From Chrysemys picta bellii (Eukaryota > Chordata > Testudines > Emydidae), in assembly GCF_011386835.1 (NCBI RefSeq), contig NC_088792.1, forward strand, positions 41,964,882 to 42,028,881: a stretch of DNA of 64,000 nt, read 5' to 3'. The notes beneath the pieces are model-generated. The model did no database searches, was not told where the DNA came from, and was given only the letters and a program-made list of their open reading frames with translations. Below are positions 22,080-33,268 of the stretch, piece by piece. The translations under genes and the position numbers were made by a program. The first letter of the stretch is position 1, and each line of letters begins with the position of its first letter.

Positions 22080-22433
22080 TAACTCTCCTAAGCATGGGAG
22101 TTATGGCGCACCCCCTTACTCCTCTCACCAACCACTCTCATTATAGGTAGTCTCAAGAGGTGGAGCTCATCCTCCACCAGGCTTCTACTTTTCTTCCTGT
22201 GCAGGTGGGTGGGAGTGGCTGAAGCCTTAGCTCCATGGAAACCACCCCTAACTTACCAGTGCACACAGCTGCATCAGGGTGCAGGGTGAGTAGAACTGAC
22301 TCAGATTCCTAACCTCCCCTAGAGCTGTGGGGAAAAGATCTGCTGCTGGTGTGTTATATGTTGTCCCTTTCTCAGGACTTGTGCCAAAACCATAGTTCAG
22401 CCCTTGCTATCCAGGAGACATGTTATATTGAAG

Positions 22434-22559
22434 TAGGGTGACCAGATGACCCGATTTTATAGGGACAATCCCGGTTTTTGGGGCTTTTTCTTGTATAGGT
22501 ACCTATTCCCCTCCCCCACCCCCATCCCGATTTTTCACACTTGCTATCTGGTCATCCTA
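22434..22559. mobile_element. 126-bp miniature element with TAGGGTGACC ends
   Basis: The ends are TAGGGTGACCAGAT and ATCTGGTCATCCTA. The flanks TATTGAAG (22426-22433) and TACTGAAG (22560-22567) make an 8-bp TSD with one mismatch. The interior carries ATCGG-type words such as CCCGATTTT in both orientations. It is related by its ends to 26690-26928, 36605-37735 and 47520-48202. Confidence 0.8.
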
Positions 22560-22567
22560 TACTGAAG

Positions 22568-23486
22568 ATGTGGTGTCATTTTATATTTCTACTGTTTTTC
22601 ACCATTGGCTGCACCACATGCTTGTAACTGCATAGTGTGTCTGTGTCCTATTTTTGTACAAGTTACCAGTGAACATGATCTTCTGTATAGTTTGGTTCTG
22701 AGTCTTCAGTAGCAGCTTGATAGGTCTGTATTCCTTAGACTGCTGGGTGTGCATTTTGGGGAGTATGAACACTTAAAGTAGTATGAATCCATCTGTTCAG
22801 GATTTTTGGTGCACTCTGCAAATAGTTTTGGCAGCTAATTTGCTCCTCCTCTATCCTTTCCTTATGATGTCAGTAGTTTTAAATCATAGTCTGCATGTTC
22901 TAACTTTCTCTCCTGCAGTGGAATCTTGTGCATGAAACAAAATCCTTAAAAAAAAAAAGGCACAAAGACTAATGAGCAAGCTTAAAAAACACAATGAATC
23001 TATTTCTGGTGAAGTCTTGTATAGGAATTGTGAGAGAAATGTTAGTCTTATGATTTTGAGAACTGACCAAAGGATCCTACTCCAGCGTTCTCCAAACGTG
23101 ACAGTTTGTGTCAGGAAAACTAGAATGAAATATGCGGTTCCTCCTGAATTGAAATATTTTGGTGCGTTGAACTGACCCCAAATGTTTTGTTTTGAGTCAG
23201 TTCAACATTAAATTTATAACTCTATTGTGCTACATTGCCTCATGGGAACTGTTGTTCAGAGGCCACAATTAGGAGATGCTGTTTAATGTTGAACTGACTC
23301 ACAATGAAATGGTTCACTGCTCCTGGGTGTAAAAGTTCTCAATTTTTTTTATTCCATGAAAAATTTGATATTTTAATGTTTTGTCCAAATTCAGAATGAA
23401 AATAAGTGTTTAAATATAAGAATTTCCTGTGGGATGGAAATTCTGTTTTTGATCAGCTATGCTTAGAAGTGATACTAAAGGGAAAC
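22568..23486. other. no gene seen; one palindromic relic
   Basis: About 23160-23310 contains TTGAACTGAC... mirrored GTCAGTTCAA words (an old inverted repeat). Otherwise there is nothing recognisable. Confidence 0.45.
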
Positions 23487-24041
23487 TGTCAGGCTGGATA
23501 GTTCACAAGTGCTATCTGGTGTCCATAGAATACTTCTGTGATTGGTATGGAGCTGCTGGGTAATAACATGAGTACTGTATGTTATTGGGATGTTTGCAGT
23601 ATTACTAGATTGGCTTAGTTTAATAGGTTGCAAGGAAAAGATGACTCAAGGTAAGCCACTTCTCAGCAAGCCTTTGATGGTTAAGGGGTAATGCCCAAAT
23701 TGTTAACTTTTAAGACTTTACCTCCTCCCAGCTAACCGACAAAAATAGTTTTGTCTAGAAGAGCCAAAACCCAGGAATGCAGAAGAACAAAGGAACTCTG
23801 GAGATGGTATGACTTTAGGTAAGATAGTCATGAGTGTAGAACCGCAGGTACCTGAACTCAGACCAGCTGGGTAAATGTGCTTGATATATTGGGTACTGTA
23901 GTCCAGGGCCTGGTCCAAAAGTGGCTGAATTATAGAATTTCACCCCAGAAGAGGTAAAGGCATGAGGCCTGACACCTGGGGGGATACACTTAGAGAGACC
24001 AGGATGGGGACAGAGATGCAGCTAGCCCTGTAACCATGACA
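23487..24041. mobile_element. possible solo LTR, 555 bp
   Basis: The block begins TGTCAGGCTGG and ends CCATGACA. The five bases outside are GAAAC on the left and GAAAG on the right, a near-match TSD. No polymerase or gag sequence adjoins it. Assignment rests on the TG...CA frame and flanks only. Confidence 0.4.
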
Positions 24042-25299
24042 GAAAGAAAAAACAAAACACCAAAGACAAGATTGTGAAGCTCTTTCTCACATTAACTACT
24101 ACTTTACGCAGAATAGTCAACGGGACTATTGAAATAAGTTGCTACATAGGGAAAGTAGGGGTGTCACTGTCTGGTCCAAAATTATTCGAGTAGCTCAGTG
24201 TCCTTTATGTGGGATTGTTACCTATTTAGCCTACAAGCTTCGTGAGACAGACAGTATCTTCCTTTATTTCTTGCACAGTGCTGGACATTCTATTAGTGCT
24301 TAAGAGCTAACTGATTCTATAGGCCAGATCTTCAACTTATGTAAATAAATATAGTTCCATTGATTTACACAGAATGAAGATTTGACTCCATTATTTGCAG
24401 CACCAAACCCACTGGGAATTAATACCCAGTTTACTTTAAAAGTCCTGAATGTTTTTATTACTGCCAACTCATTGCGCACAGTCACAGAATGGATTGTTTA
24501 CAAATAGGATTTCCTGGCCAAAAAAAAAAAAAAATAGACCAAACAAAGCTTCTCTCAGTTGTCACATGCAGCCATACTGTAATTATTTCTTAAGGCTCTC
24601 CTGAAAAGGAAGATTTGCAGTGGAAGATGAGGTTTGGTGTGTGCATTGCTCTGCGGGCATTTACCATCACAATGAGACCAGTATTTCATTTCCTGTGGTT
24701 TGAGAGTGAAAATACTGTAGACAGCATCTTGATTGCAGCTGAGAATGAAGCACTCCTAATTGTCTCTCTCAGTGTACACCTGTTACAGAACTTACATTTT
24801 TCTATATTTATTAGAAACTCTATTTAACCCCTTCTCCCACGTTGGGGTCTCTAGGATTTGCTGTAGGTGCCACAGATTTGACCCTAAACATTCCTTGGCC
24901 TGCAATGCAATCTATAACCAATGTACCATAAAGTGCTGTGGGTGCCTTCCATCATTACTACTTAGGCTCCCGATAGCTTTGAGTACTGTGGTCCCAGGGA
25001 AATCTAGAGGTACATACTGGAGAAAGGTAACCAGTGGGAAAATAAATGTGGCCCTGTCACAAGCCGCTTGGCTATATCTAGTGTGGTAACTGACAGCTAC
25101 TACACCTGATCTTAGCTCGTAGAGAGCCGAGCTACCACAACCTACGGCTATCCCCTTCCAGACATGCCTAGTTCAGAAATCCTAGGAACAGATTTGTCAG
25201 TAGGCTGGGGGTATTTATTTCCCATTCTTACAAGTAGGTTTGTTGTGGAACTTCAGAGTATTGAAAAACGTGGGGAATCAGGGGGGCAACAGGAGACGT
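24042..25299. other. no gene seen; MIR/L2-tail and palindromic relics
   Basis: About 24228-24300 (AAGCTTCGTGAGACAGACAG ... GCACAGTGCTGG) resembles the ancient MIR/L2-type 3' module. About 24318-24378 holds an imperfect palindrome with ATTGATTTACACAGAATGAAG. No coding motif was found. Confidence 0.4.
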
Positions 25300-25590
25300 G
25301 AGCTCGGGCCTGTGATCAGGGCCAAACAACAAACACAGTTATGGAGCCCCAGCCCCTGGTTGGGGCGAGGCAGCAAAGAGTCTTTGGCTCAAGCCTGTAT
25401 TCAGGCTAAGCAGCAAACAGTCAGTTAGCCCAGACCCTTGATCAGGGTGGGGCAGCAGAGATTCTGAGGGCTCAGGCCTACACTCAGGCAGAGCAATTAA
25501 ACAGTTAGGGGCCCCAGGCAATGGGTCAGGGCAGGGCAGTAAGGAGTCTGCAGGCTCAGGCCTACACTCAGGCGGAGCAGCAAACAGTCG
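25300..25590. repeat. 84-bp minisatellite, about 3.5 copies
   Basis: CTCGGGCCTGTGATCAGG, CTCAAGCCTGTATTCAGG, CTCAGGCCTACACTCAGG and a second CTCAGGCCTACACTCAGG start near 25303, 25388, 25471 and 25555, a period of 83-85 bp. Each is followed by AGCAGCAAACAGTC-like and GGCAGC words. The frames through it are compositional. Confidence 0.85.
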
Positions 25591-25862
25591 GGCCTCCTAG
25601 CTCTGGCGGAGGGCCTACTAGTGCAGGCTTCTTGCCTAAGAGAGGAGGAGACTGCCACCCATGGGTTCGGGTGGCAGGGGGGGGATGCAGGCCCACCCAC
25701 TCCACTGCGTCCCAGCCCAGGGCCCTAGCAGTGGCAGAGTGGTCTGCCACTGGGTCAGCGGGGATCCTGACCGCAACACACTGACTCACTCGCTGGCAGC
25801 ATTGCAGCCAGACAGGGGTCGGCTACCCCGGGGCCACTTCCCAACTCCCCCTCCGGGCGTAC

Positions 25863-26655
25863 CTGGCTCTGTAGAGGGTCGTAGGGGAAGAAGGCCTCTG
25901 TCAATGCTTGCAGCTCCTCCGTGCTCAGGTCTGTAAATGGTCCTGGCCAGTCCTTTGCTCCCTCCGGGTCTGGAGGAGAGAAGATGGGGAGGGAAAGAGG
26001 CCAAGGACGAGAGCAGGGTGGAGGTAAGAGGGGGAAGTGAAGGAGAGAGGAAGGGATGGGGGAGCTATGTGGAGATGCAGGGAAAGGCAGAAGGCTACAG
26101 GTGCATGAGGATGTGGGGGGCAAAGGGGTGGATAGGGACATAATGGGAGTGCAGCAGTGTATGGAGGTGAATGGAGTGCAGGGCTGTGGCGAGTGAGGGA
26201 CATGGGGGTGGCAGCTCTGGAAGGTGGAGAGGATGGGTGGAAGAGTGCTGTAAGGGGTACAGGGCTGGGATGGGTAAGTATGGGGGAGGGATGCAGTGAG
26301 GAGGATGGGAGTGCAGGGGGCGTTGGGGCGGGGCAGAGAGGGATGCAGTGAGGGAGATGGGAGTGTGGGGGGATTGAGGTGGGGAGGGATGCAGTGATGG
26401 GGATGCGGGGGGGTTGGGACGGGGAGGAATACAGTGAGCGGGATGGGGGGCGCAGCCCCATTTCCAGCACTTGGAGACGGCAATACACATACCCCAAACT
26501 CCTCGGTGCTGGCGATGGGGCAACAGACCGCTGTTTGTCACAGGGCACACGCCGCAGCTGGAGCCCAGCCACACGAGGAGCGCGAGGAGAAAAGGGCCGG
26601 CAGCAGCGGAAGAGGTGCGTGACACACGACCTCTCAACAGCCGCGTGCTGAGCAT
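25863..26655 (-). CDS. two gene-like exons of a secreted-type protein, unidentified
   Basis: Putative exon 1 (26655-26493, 163 bp) starts MLSTRLLRGR and contains a hydrophobic core PFLLALLVWLGSSCG, as in a signal peptide. It ends in phase 1 at GG|GTATGTG. A 523-bp intron ends in a long pyrimidine tract and CTCCAG. Exon 2 (25969-25863, 107 bp) joins in phase (the split codon becomes Asp) and encodes PEGAKDWPGPFTDL and STEELQALTEAFFPYDPLQ, ending at CAG|GTACGC. Matching phases and consensus splice sites argue for a real or once-real gene; further exons would lie to the left but were not found. I do not recognise the family. It lies next to minisatellites and an element arm, so a repeat-borne or captured fragment is equally possible. 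Confidence 0.25.
25990..26460. repeat. G-rich minisatellite
   Basis: Irregular repeats of GGGATGCAGTGA.GGGGATG and GGGG(A/T)TGGGA words spaced about 30-50 bp apart. They fill the putative intron of the gene-like exons and generate long proline-rich frames on the minus strand that are not genes. Confidence 0.65.
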
Positions 26656-26689
26656 GAGTTGTGCTAGTTCCTCCCCTGCCCTGGCCCAG

Positions 26690-26928
26690 CCAAAGGGAGC
26701 TGTGCCTGCAGGTGAGGGGTGGAGCAGCGCAGGGACCCTGCTGCCCTGGCCGCCCCTAAGGCTAGGAGCCGGATATGCCAGCTGCTTCCTGACCTGGGAG
26801 CTGCATGGCACCGTGGCTGGCACTGCCCACCGGACAGTCAACGGCCTAGTCAGCGGTGCTGACCGGACCCATCAGGATCCCTTTTCGACCAGGTGTTCCA
26901 GTCCAAAACTGGACACTTGGTCACCCTA
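26690..26928. mobile_element. one arm of a TAGGGTGACC-type element
   Basis: The right end is TTGGTCACCCTA. Inner words GGTCAGCGGTGCTGACCGG-like and AGGAGCCGG belong to a palindromic element type, but the mirror arm and left terminus are absent, so it is truncated. It abuts the CR1 ORF1 fragment within the GTND-motif codons. Confidence 0.6.
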
Positions 26929-27115
26929 ATTAGTGCCCATGTGGATAAGCAGCATGAGGTAGTACCCAGAGGGATGGGACAGCTTTAGCAATGTTTCCAT
27001 GAGTTCTGAGATGCAGGCTCCAGGCAGGCAGCACAGCTCCCAGGACATCGTGTTGGGATGGCAGATGGATGCCTCTCTCCCCCAGAGAAGGAAATCCTTA
27101 ACCACCACACTCTGT
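26929..27115 (-). pseudogene. CR1 ORF1 esterase-domain fragment
   Basis: The minus-strand frame reads VVKDFLLWGREASICHPN ... CCLPGACISELMETLLKL ... YYLMLLIHMGTN. This aligns in order with the SGNH/GDSL-type esterase of CR1 ORF1: the GDS block (here decayed to KDF), the CCLPGA block and the H-x-GTND block. The sequence stops at GTN where the TAGGGTGACC-type arm begins, so that element landed inside it. CR1 ORF1 esterases are thought to act on lipids during retrotransposition. The catalytic Ser is lost here and the fragment is not functional. Confidence 0.65.
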
Positions 27116-27377
27116 CACCTCCCTTTGGGTCGTTCTGAGTCTACCAGACTACTACAACAACAAATTATATCCTAAGTATAAATGCTTATTTCTTATCTTT
27201 GAGTGAATCCAAGAAGGTGGAATCTTATGGCTCCTACATTTTTGGACACTTTTAAAGTGATACACTTTGGGCTGGGTCATTATGTCATATATGTGAAGCA
27301 GCCAATTTAAACCAGTTGAGGAGCTGGCCCTTTATGTGTATATAAAATATATGGCATGTGAATGTCGTTTCATAATG
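27116..27377. other. no gene seen
   Basis: Short unique spacer with no recognised feature. Confidence 0.4.
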
Positions 27378-27564
27378 CACCTCTACCCCGATATAACGTG
27401 ACCCGATATAACACGAATTCGGATATAACGTGGTAAAGCAGTGCTCCGGGGGGGCAGGGCTGCGCACTCCAGTGGATCAAAGCAAGTTCGATATAACGCG
27501 GTTTCACCTATAACGTGGTAAGATTTTTTGGCTCCCAAGGACAGCGTTATATCGGGGTAGAGGT
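27378..27564. mobile_element. 187-bp miniature element with GATATAAC ends (pogo/Tigger-like)
   Basis: CACCTCTACCCCGATATAACG at the left is mirrored by CGTTATATCGGGGTAGAGGTG at the right. GATATAAC recurs internally, and GGTTTCACCTATAACG recalls the GCGGTTTC words of Tigger-type elements. TA follows the right end, while the left has TG, so a TA target with one mutation is possible. Non-coding. Confidence 0.75.
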
Positions 27565-30046
27565 GTAGTTGCAAAGTACTAAATTAAAAAATGTCTTTGG
27601 ATCTTGAACACAGGAAGAGGTTTATGGATTTTTTACTTTTACATGTTGTTGTATTGATATTTCAGGAGAAACAGGATTAAGGTTTTGCTGAAGCTTTTAG
27701 TTTTCCTCCATTTGATATTTGGTAACTCCTTCCTACAGGGCATGCAGAATGTTACACTCTGTACTCAAGAAACTTAATACCATGTACAGAATATAGACAC
27801 TAAAATTAAGTGGTGGTAGAACACAGCCATATACCACAGCAGTATACTATACTATATAGCTAAAGCAAACATTCTTTTTTGCCTCAAACAGAGAAAGCAC
27901 AAAGTCAATTATAGTTGTTGGCATAAATAGCAATTAGCATTTTAAAAAAGTGCATTAATTGTACATTATTTTTCTATGTGATAATACTAGAACAGAGAAT
28001 TAATTTAAGTTGAAGGAAGATATGATCAACAGTCAAGATATAAGCAATGAATTGAAGAGTGGTTAAATGGCTGCCTTAGGCAGATCTGAATGTATAATAA
28101 GAAATATCTAACAGGGAAACATAGCGTGGAATTGAATTTCAGAGTCTGGCAGCATAGGTGGGGTCAATTAATATTTAGTAAAAAAAAATGCCTCTAAAGA
28201 AAACATAGAATGAAATGGAACAGGTCGGTCTTGGTGGAGTGAATGGGTTCAAAGCATAGAGGAATCAATCCTAATTATGAGGTATTCCTTTTTGGAATAT
28301 AATAGATTGATATTTATGTGGAATGAATTTTTGTCAAGTACACCTTAGTAAGGTGCATTTCAGCATACTACAGATGTAGATCCAAGATACAAACCTTCAC
28401 CAATTTATTGTGCTTCATGTCTGCTTGTGTCTCCTGCCAAGTCCTTTCTGGAAAACTGTAAGAAGAAAATTATGTGCTGGCCTAGGATTTGACTTGACTG
28501 CATTCCCCTCACTGCTACTGTACTCCTCTCTGCAGGGGATCATTTTACATTTTCTTAATTGCAGAGACAGCTTGTAGTGCTGGCAGTGGTCTGTACTAAG
28601 AAATAGATTTTAATGAAGTGCAGTTCTTTTACTCTACTGGAACTTAAGCAATCATGAAACTGAATCATAGCACCCAGTCAAGCTGACAGCTGTGTCACCA
28701 CAGAGGAAAAGGTTTATTCAGAGCTCTTGTACATTTACAGCAGGCTTATGCTTTGAAAATGTGTTTTGCCATGGTGCTTTATGTATAATTGCACTGACAT
28801 ATTTTTGAGACTAGTGGAACCTTGCAGTAAAGTACCTGAAGCTACTGACTATTGAATGAGCAGGATTTGGCCCATAATACAAATTAAGTAATATAATATT
28901 ACTGTCTTCAAGATGACCTTTCTATAAGCTTGGTTCACCTCTCTGAGTAGTCGGAAGATAACCACTTCAAAACTGGTCTTTACTAAGCACCTCAGGATGT
29001 GCTTATATTTTAATTGTATTGTACTGAGACTTATTTGTTGGCCTGATTTTGCTCCTTTACGTTTGCTTGCTACAGGCATTGATGAATTAAGTTAGAATTC
29101 AAAAGTTCGGGCAAAGTAGCCTCCATAGTTCATAGGGGAAGATCCAATATTTCTGACCCCTCCTCCCCTGGCAAATATAAAGGAAATTACATAACATCCC
29201 CAAATTGTGCAACATTAATCTTATATCTCTGAAACTAAACCAGGAGGCTTGAGGAGCTGCATTTTTAGTTGATTTGGGTTACACTTAAACTTAGTTTATC
29301 CTCAGCTACCAATGATGTAATATCTACAGTTTTTGCATCCAAAAGGGACTGAAAAAATGTACCCATAACGAAACAGGCACCTGGGTCTAGTTTCAATCAA
29401 ATCGATCGACTGACCTTTACCTGCAGCATCTTTCTCTGCAACCCCCACCCTTCCCGATTCCCCCTCCTTAGTCCTCTCAAGAGGCTGGCTTGCAGTTTAA
29501 AGAAAATTGAACCCCAGCTGCCACTCCCCAGCTGTTCAGACGGCAGGAGAGAGATCATTTGTTCTGCCTGTGTATGCTACAAATATGACACCCAATCAAT
29601 CTGCTTTCATAAAGGGGTTTAAGAAGTGATCAGTAACTAGAAAGCTCCTTACTGCAAAGGTACAAGGGCAAACAGTGCCCCATCAATTAGATAACACAAA
29701 CTTTTACTTATTAGTGCTTTCTTGTAATGGGGCGATGGGGATTTGGAGACTTTTGGAGCCAATGGGTTTTGAGAGCCCCTTGGTGGAAATTACTGACCAG
29801 ATATGGGACCACCATGATGAAAGACCTGTAGAACACTACAACTATCTTTGTCTAACACCACTGGCACCTTCTCCACCATAGCTTCTGCACGATTTCCACA
29901 ACCAGAACTGTTCTGAATAGTGAAATGTCATGGGAGATGCTAATTTTTGGCCATCAGGCCATTAATAGTGGGGGGGGGCTCATTTTTATCACGTGTAAAA
30001 TGAAGATGATTCTGACCTCACTGGTGTGTTTACCCCTCTTGCCCCC
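27565..30046. other. no gene seen
   Basis: About 2.5 kb of mainly AT-rich single-copy-looking sequence. The frames are short and lack motifs. I see no repeat, RNA gene or exon that can be defended. Confidence 0.5.
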
Positions 30047-30813
30047 TGTGGTGGGGCGATTACCCCACACCTAGAGAGACTGGGCTGCGGCAGGCCTAGG
30101 CGCCTGCGTAGACGCGCAGCCAATCAGGAGAGGGCTTACTGGGAGCCAATAAGAAGGCAGAGTGGAGCCAGCCAATCAGGGCCCAGCTTAGCCATATAAA
30201 AGGCTGCCCAGAGCAGGAGCGGTCAGTCTGTCCTAGGCCTTCAGAGGGGAAGGTCTGTCTCCAGAGCTGGGAGGCCAGCACCACGGACAGCGCAGTGCAG
30301 GCCAGCCTGAGAGAGTGGGAGAAGGCCCTACTCCATAGCCTGCTAGGCGGCAGGCCTGGGAGGAGGAGGCCTAGCGTAGCGAAGGGCTGTTGGGGAAGCG
30401 GTCCAGAGGGATAGTCAGAGGAGGAAGGAGGAGGAGGACAGTGAGACTGTCACACGAGGGCCTCTGGACCGGGACTCAGAGTAGTGGGCGGGCCTGAGTC
30501 CCCCCCCCCCCCGCAGGGAGCGGCCGGTCAGAACCACACCAGATCCTAGACTGTGAGGATTGGACTTGAAGGTGTGGGGCTGTTGTTTACCCCCCCCCCC
30601 CGGAAGGGGGTGTGATTGGACAAAGGGACACTGTCGGAGGGCAGTGCTCCGGGAGAGGACGCCGACGTCGGGAGCAACGCAAGTCCGTGCACCCCACAGA
30701 GGCGAGACGACAGGCGGAACGCCACCCAAAGAGGGCGCTCTACTGGCGCAAAACTAATTCCCCGAAGCGGCCAGGAGGAGGCGCCACAGCGGTGAGCCAC
30801 AGACCCTGTCACA
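30047..30813 (+). mobile_element. solo LTR, 767 bp
   Basis: It begins TGTGGTGGGG and ends CCTGTCACA, with C-runs (CCCCC) directly outside both ends as a possible 5-bp TSD. The upstream half carries three CCAAT-type boxes (GCCAATCAGG near 30119, GCCAATAAG near 30147, GCCAATCAGG near 30171) and a TATA box CATATAAAAGG (near 30192). Two C-runs occur at 30501-30511 and 30591-30602. This promoter layout is typical of a retroelement LTR read on the + strand. No internal retroviral or gypsy coding sequence is present. Confidence 0.65.
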
Positions 30814-30889
30814 CCCCCCCCCAAAATAATTGATGTCTGAGCAATTGAGTGTTAAGATCCTTTACTCAAAGGTACTATGTAAATGTACA

Positions 30890-31290
30890 TTGTTGTTGTT
30901 ATAGTAGCACCCAGAAACACCCAATCACAAGCAGGACTCCATTATGTTAAGTGATGTACAAACATGGGAGACAGTCCCTGGCCTGGAGAGCCTACAGTTT
31001 AAATAGACGAGACAAAAAAAGTGGCAGGGAAAACAGAGGAACAGAGAGGATTAAGGCCCAGATTTTCTGAGATACTTAGGTGCCTAATGATACAGATAGG
31101 CAGCTATTCTGCATAAGTGCTTTGGAAAATCCCTCTGGGCATCTATTTGCACCTTTACGTGGCTAATTACCTTTGAAAATCTGGCCTGAAGTGATTGGCC
31201 CAGGATCATCCAGCAGGTCACCAGCACAGCCAAGACTAGAAACCAGGTCTCCTAAGTCCCATTCCAATGACTCATCCAGTAGGCAATGCT
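30890..31290 (-). mobile_element. MIR-like SINE relic, interrupted
   Basis: GGGAGACAGTCCCTGGCC, AACAGAGGAACAGAGAGG and, after an interruption, TCATCCAGCAGGTCACCAGC, CAGGTCTCCTAAGTCCC read as the complement of the MIR core. The interruption is the palindrome at 31055-31186. Confidence 0.5.
31055..31186. repeat. palindromic miniature element inside the MIR relic
   Basis: GGCCCAGATTTTC at the left is mirrored by GAAAATCTGGCC at the right, with TTAGGTGCC and inverse words inside. It splits the MIR relic, so it is the younger of the two. TAA lies left and TGA right, compatible with a mutated 3-bp target. Confidence 0.6.
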
Positions 31291-31884
31291 GCCTATCAAA
31301 GATGCTTCTTCTTTTTAAATTATGCCCTGTCATCAATTTTCCCCTTTCTGGGCAAAGCGATTTTTTTTTTTTTTTTAAAAAGCAGAGTGGCTCACCAACT
31401 TCCAAAGGATCTGACATCTTCCAGCCAGGCTTCAGATCAGGATATGAAATGGAAACAGGAAGCTGCACTTGTTGGATAACTTACTTATTCACAGGGGCAG
31501 TGGTTAGAGGTCGACACTAATGTACATGGATCAATTGGATTTATTATTGACTTGACATGTCGGTCATCAGGTGTTATGGAGGCTGCCTATGTGGTCTTGC
31601 CAGAATGAGCAGTCATATTAATCTGGCTTTGCTCATTTTTAGATCTGGGTGAAAATTTTTCATATGAAACATTTTTCATTGAAAAATGCAGATTTGGGTC
31701 GACTGAAACTTTTCACAAAGTCACATTGAATTCACCATTTTTTTCCCTCCCACCTCAAAAAGAAGTTCAGAAAGTCAAAATGTTTCATTTCAACACTTTC
31801 AAAATGAGATGTTTTGGTGTTTTGACTTGAAATAGCTTTCTGTTTTGAATTATATTTCCATTTTTTTAAAAGGTTTTAAACAAA
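31291..31884. other. no gene seen; AT-rich palindromic relic
   Basis: About 31640-31860 contains repeated GAAAATTTTTCAT / TTTCATTGAAAA words in both orientations, another old palindromic repeat. The poly-T at 31361-31376 gives a spurious Phe-rich frame. Confidence 0.4.
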
Positions 31885-31889
31885 CCCTC

Positions 31890-33268
31890 TGACGGTCTAT
31901 ACTATTATGTTCACCACTTTTACAAAACTATGCTAAATTGTGTACAAAGTATGCCTTGTGTGGTATAATTTGAAATGTCATCATCTGCTGAACATTATTG
32001 TCCTTGTAAAATATGTGTATCGACTTGTATGTAAAGTTATAGAATTCTACTGTATATCATTGCTGTAACATGTTTCAGAGTTAGGCTATGTCTACACTGC
32101 GCACCTACAGCGGCGCAGCTGTGCTGCTATAGCCGCACCACTGTAAGGTAGGCAGTGTGGATGCTCTCTGTCACCAGGAGAGAGGTCTCCTGATGACAAA
32201 ATAAAACCACCCCCAATGAGGGGTGGTAGCTTCATTGCTGGGAGAGCATCTCCCGCCACCAAAGCACTGTCCATAATGGTGCTTTTTGTCGTTAAAATTT
32301 TTGTTGTTAAGGGGGGTGTTTTTTCACACCCCTTAGGGACAAAAGTTTTAACGACGGAAGTGCAGTGTAGACATAGCCTTAGAAAGGCAGGCCCAAACCA
32401 GTTTTTTCGGAGACAAAGACATACTAGCACCTCCAGACAGGTATTAAGAAAGTCAAGTAGGCTATCACTTAAGCAGCCATTCTTCAGCAACAGGAAGGTG
32501 TGAATGAGAAATATACACTTTTTCACAGGGATGGTTCAACCCTCACATCCACGAGAGACTACTTGTTGCCTGCACCCCAGCGGGGGGAGTAATCTTCAAA
32601 GAGGGGATGGTGGTATTAGAATGAAAGAGAGTGGCCTCCAATTCACCTCTCTCCTTCTTCATCTCTAATCATGACATTGACTCTCAAATAACTGAATTAA
32701 GGAGGAGGGGTCCCAGCCTGAAAGGAGACCCAGCCTCTGAATTTTACTGCAGCATATGGTGAGATTAAAACCTTTTGCTTTTAAATTTACTTAGCTTGTT
32801 AAGTTAGGCATTAGCTTGTATTTGGCTCTTTTCTTTTCTTTTAATCACTTGAGTTTATTAACTACAGAAATATTTTATCTTATCTTCCCTAATGTGTTTG
32901 GATTAGAGTGTGTGGAGAAACTCCATTTAGGATAACAAGGCTGGTGCATTATCATTTTCCTTTGATGAAATGATGGACTTTCTATGGGCTTGTACTGCTC
33001 AGAACAGTACTGTCAGTACAAGATGCAAATTTCTGGGGAGACAAGGCTGGGACTAAGAATTTGCAGGTGTCACCTTGTATGTGATTCATGAGTGACTGAT
33101 CAGAGTTCTCATGTATTTAGCTGGGAGTGAATTTGCATGCTGAATGCTGTGTGAACAGGCCAGGAGTGGATGTTCTGACAGCACAGCAGTGTAAAAGGCA
33201 CCACAGGCTAGAGAATTAAGGGGACACAGCTATTCAACAGTTCAGATTGTACCTTGGGTCATGTCACA
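31890..33268 (+). mobile_element. solo LTR with 5-bp TSD, interrupted by a Harbinger miniature element
   Basis: CCCTC is duplicated exactly at 31885-31889 and 33269-33273. The LTR begins TGACGGTCTATAC and ends GGTCATGTCACA, about 1.08 kb without the 298-bp insertion. Shared words with 38101-39258 and 55785-57038 (TATCATTG-type, CTGAACAT(G/T)ATT.TCC, TTGTATCTG-type) place it in one retroviral LTR group. No internal coding region remains. Confidence 0.75.
32084..32378. mobile_element. Harbinger-type miniature element with TTA TSD
   Basis: GGCTATGTCTACACTGC at the left is mirrored exactly by GCAGTGTAGACATAGCC at the right. TTA is duplicated at 32081-32083 and 32379-32381. Length is 295 bp with no coding. 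The termini match the 4.3-kb Harbinger at GG.TATGTCTACACT. It lies inside an LTR and so is younger than that LTR. Confidence 0.9.

Noticed and set aside
25340..25790. Overlapping frames in the 84-bp repeat region
   Set aside because: Periodic Leu/Ser/Pro translations of the minisatellite.
25755..26841. Long Pro/Ser/His-rich minus-strand frames of 215-248 residues
   Set aside because: Most of their length is the complement of the G-rich minisatellite; only the short exon-like segments were kept as tentative.
30415..30833. Frames of 65-104 residues in the solo LTR
   Set aside because: They cross C-runs and LTR promoter sequence on both strands; no retroviral or host motif.
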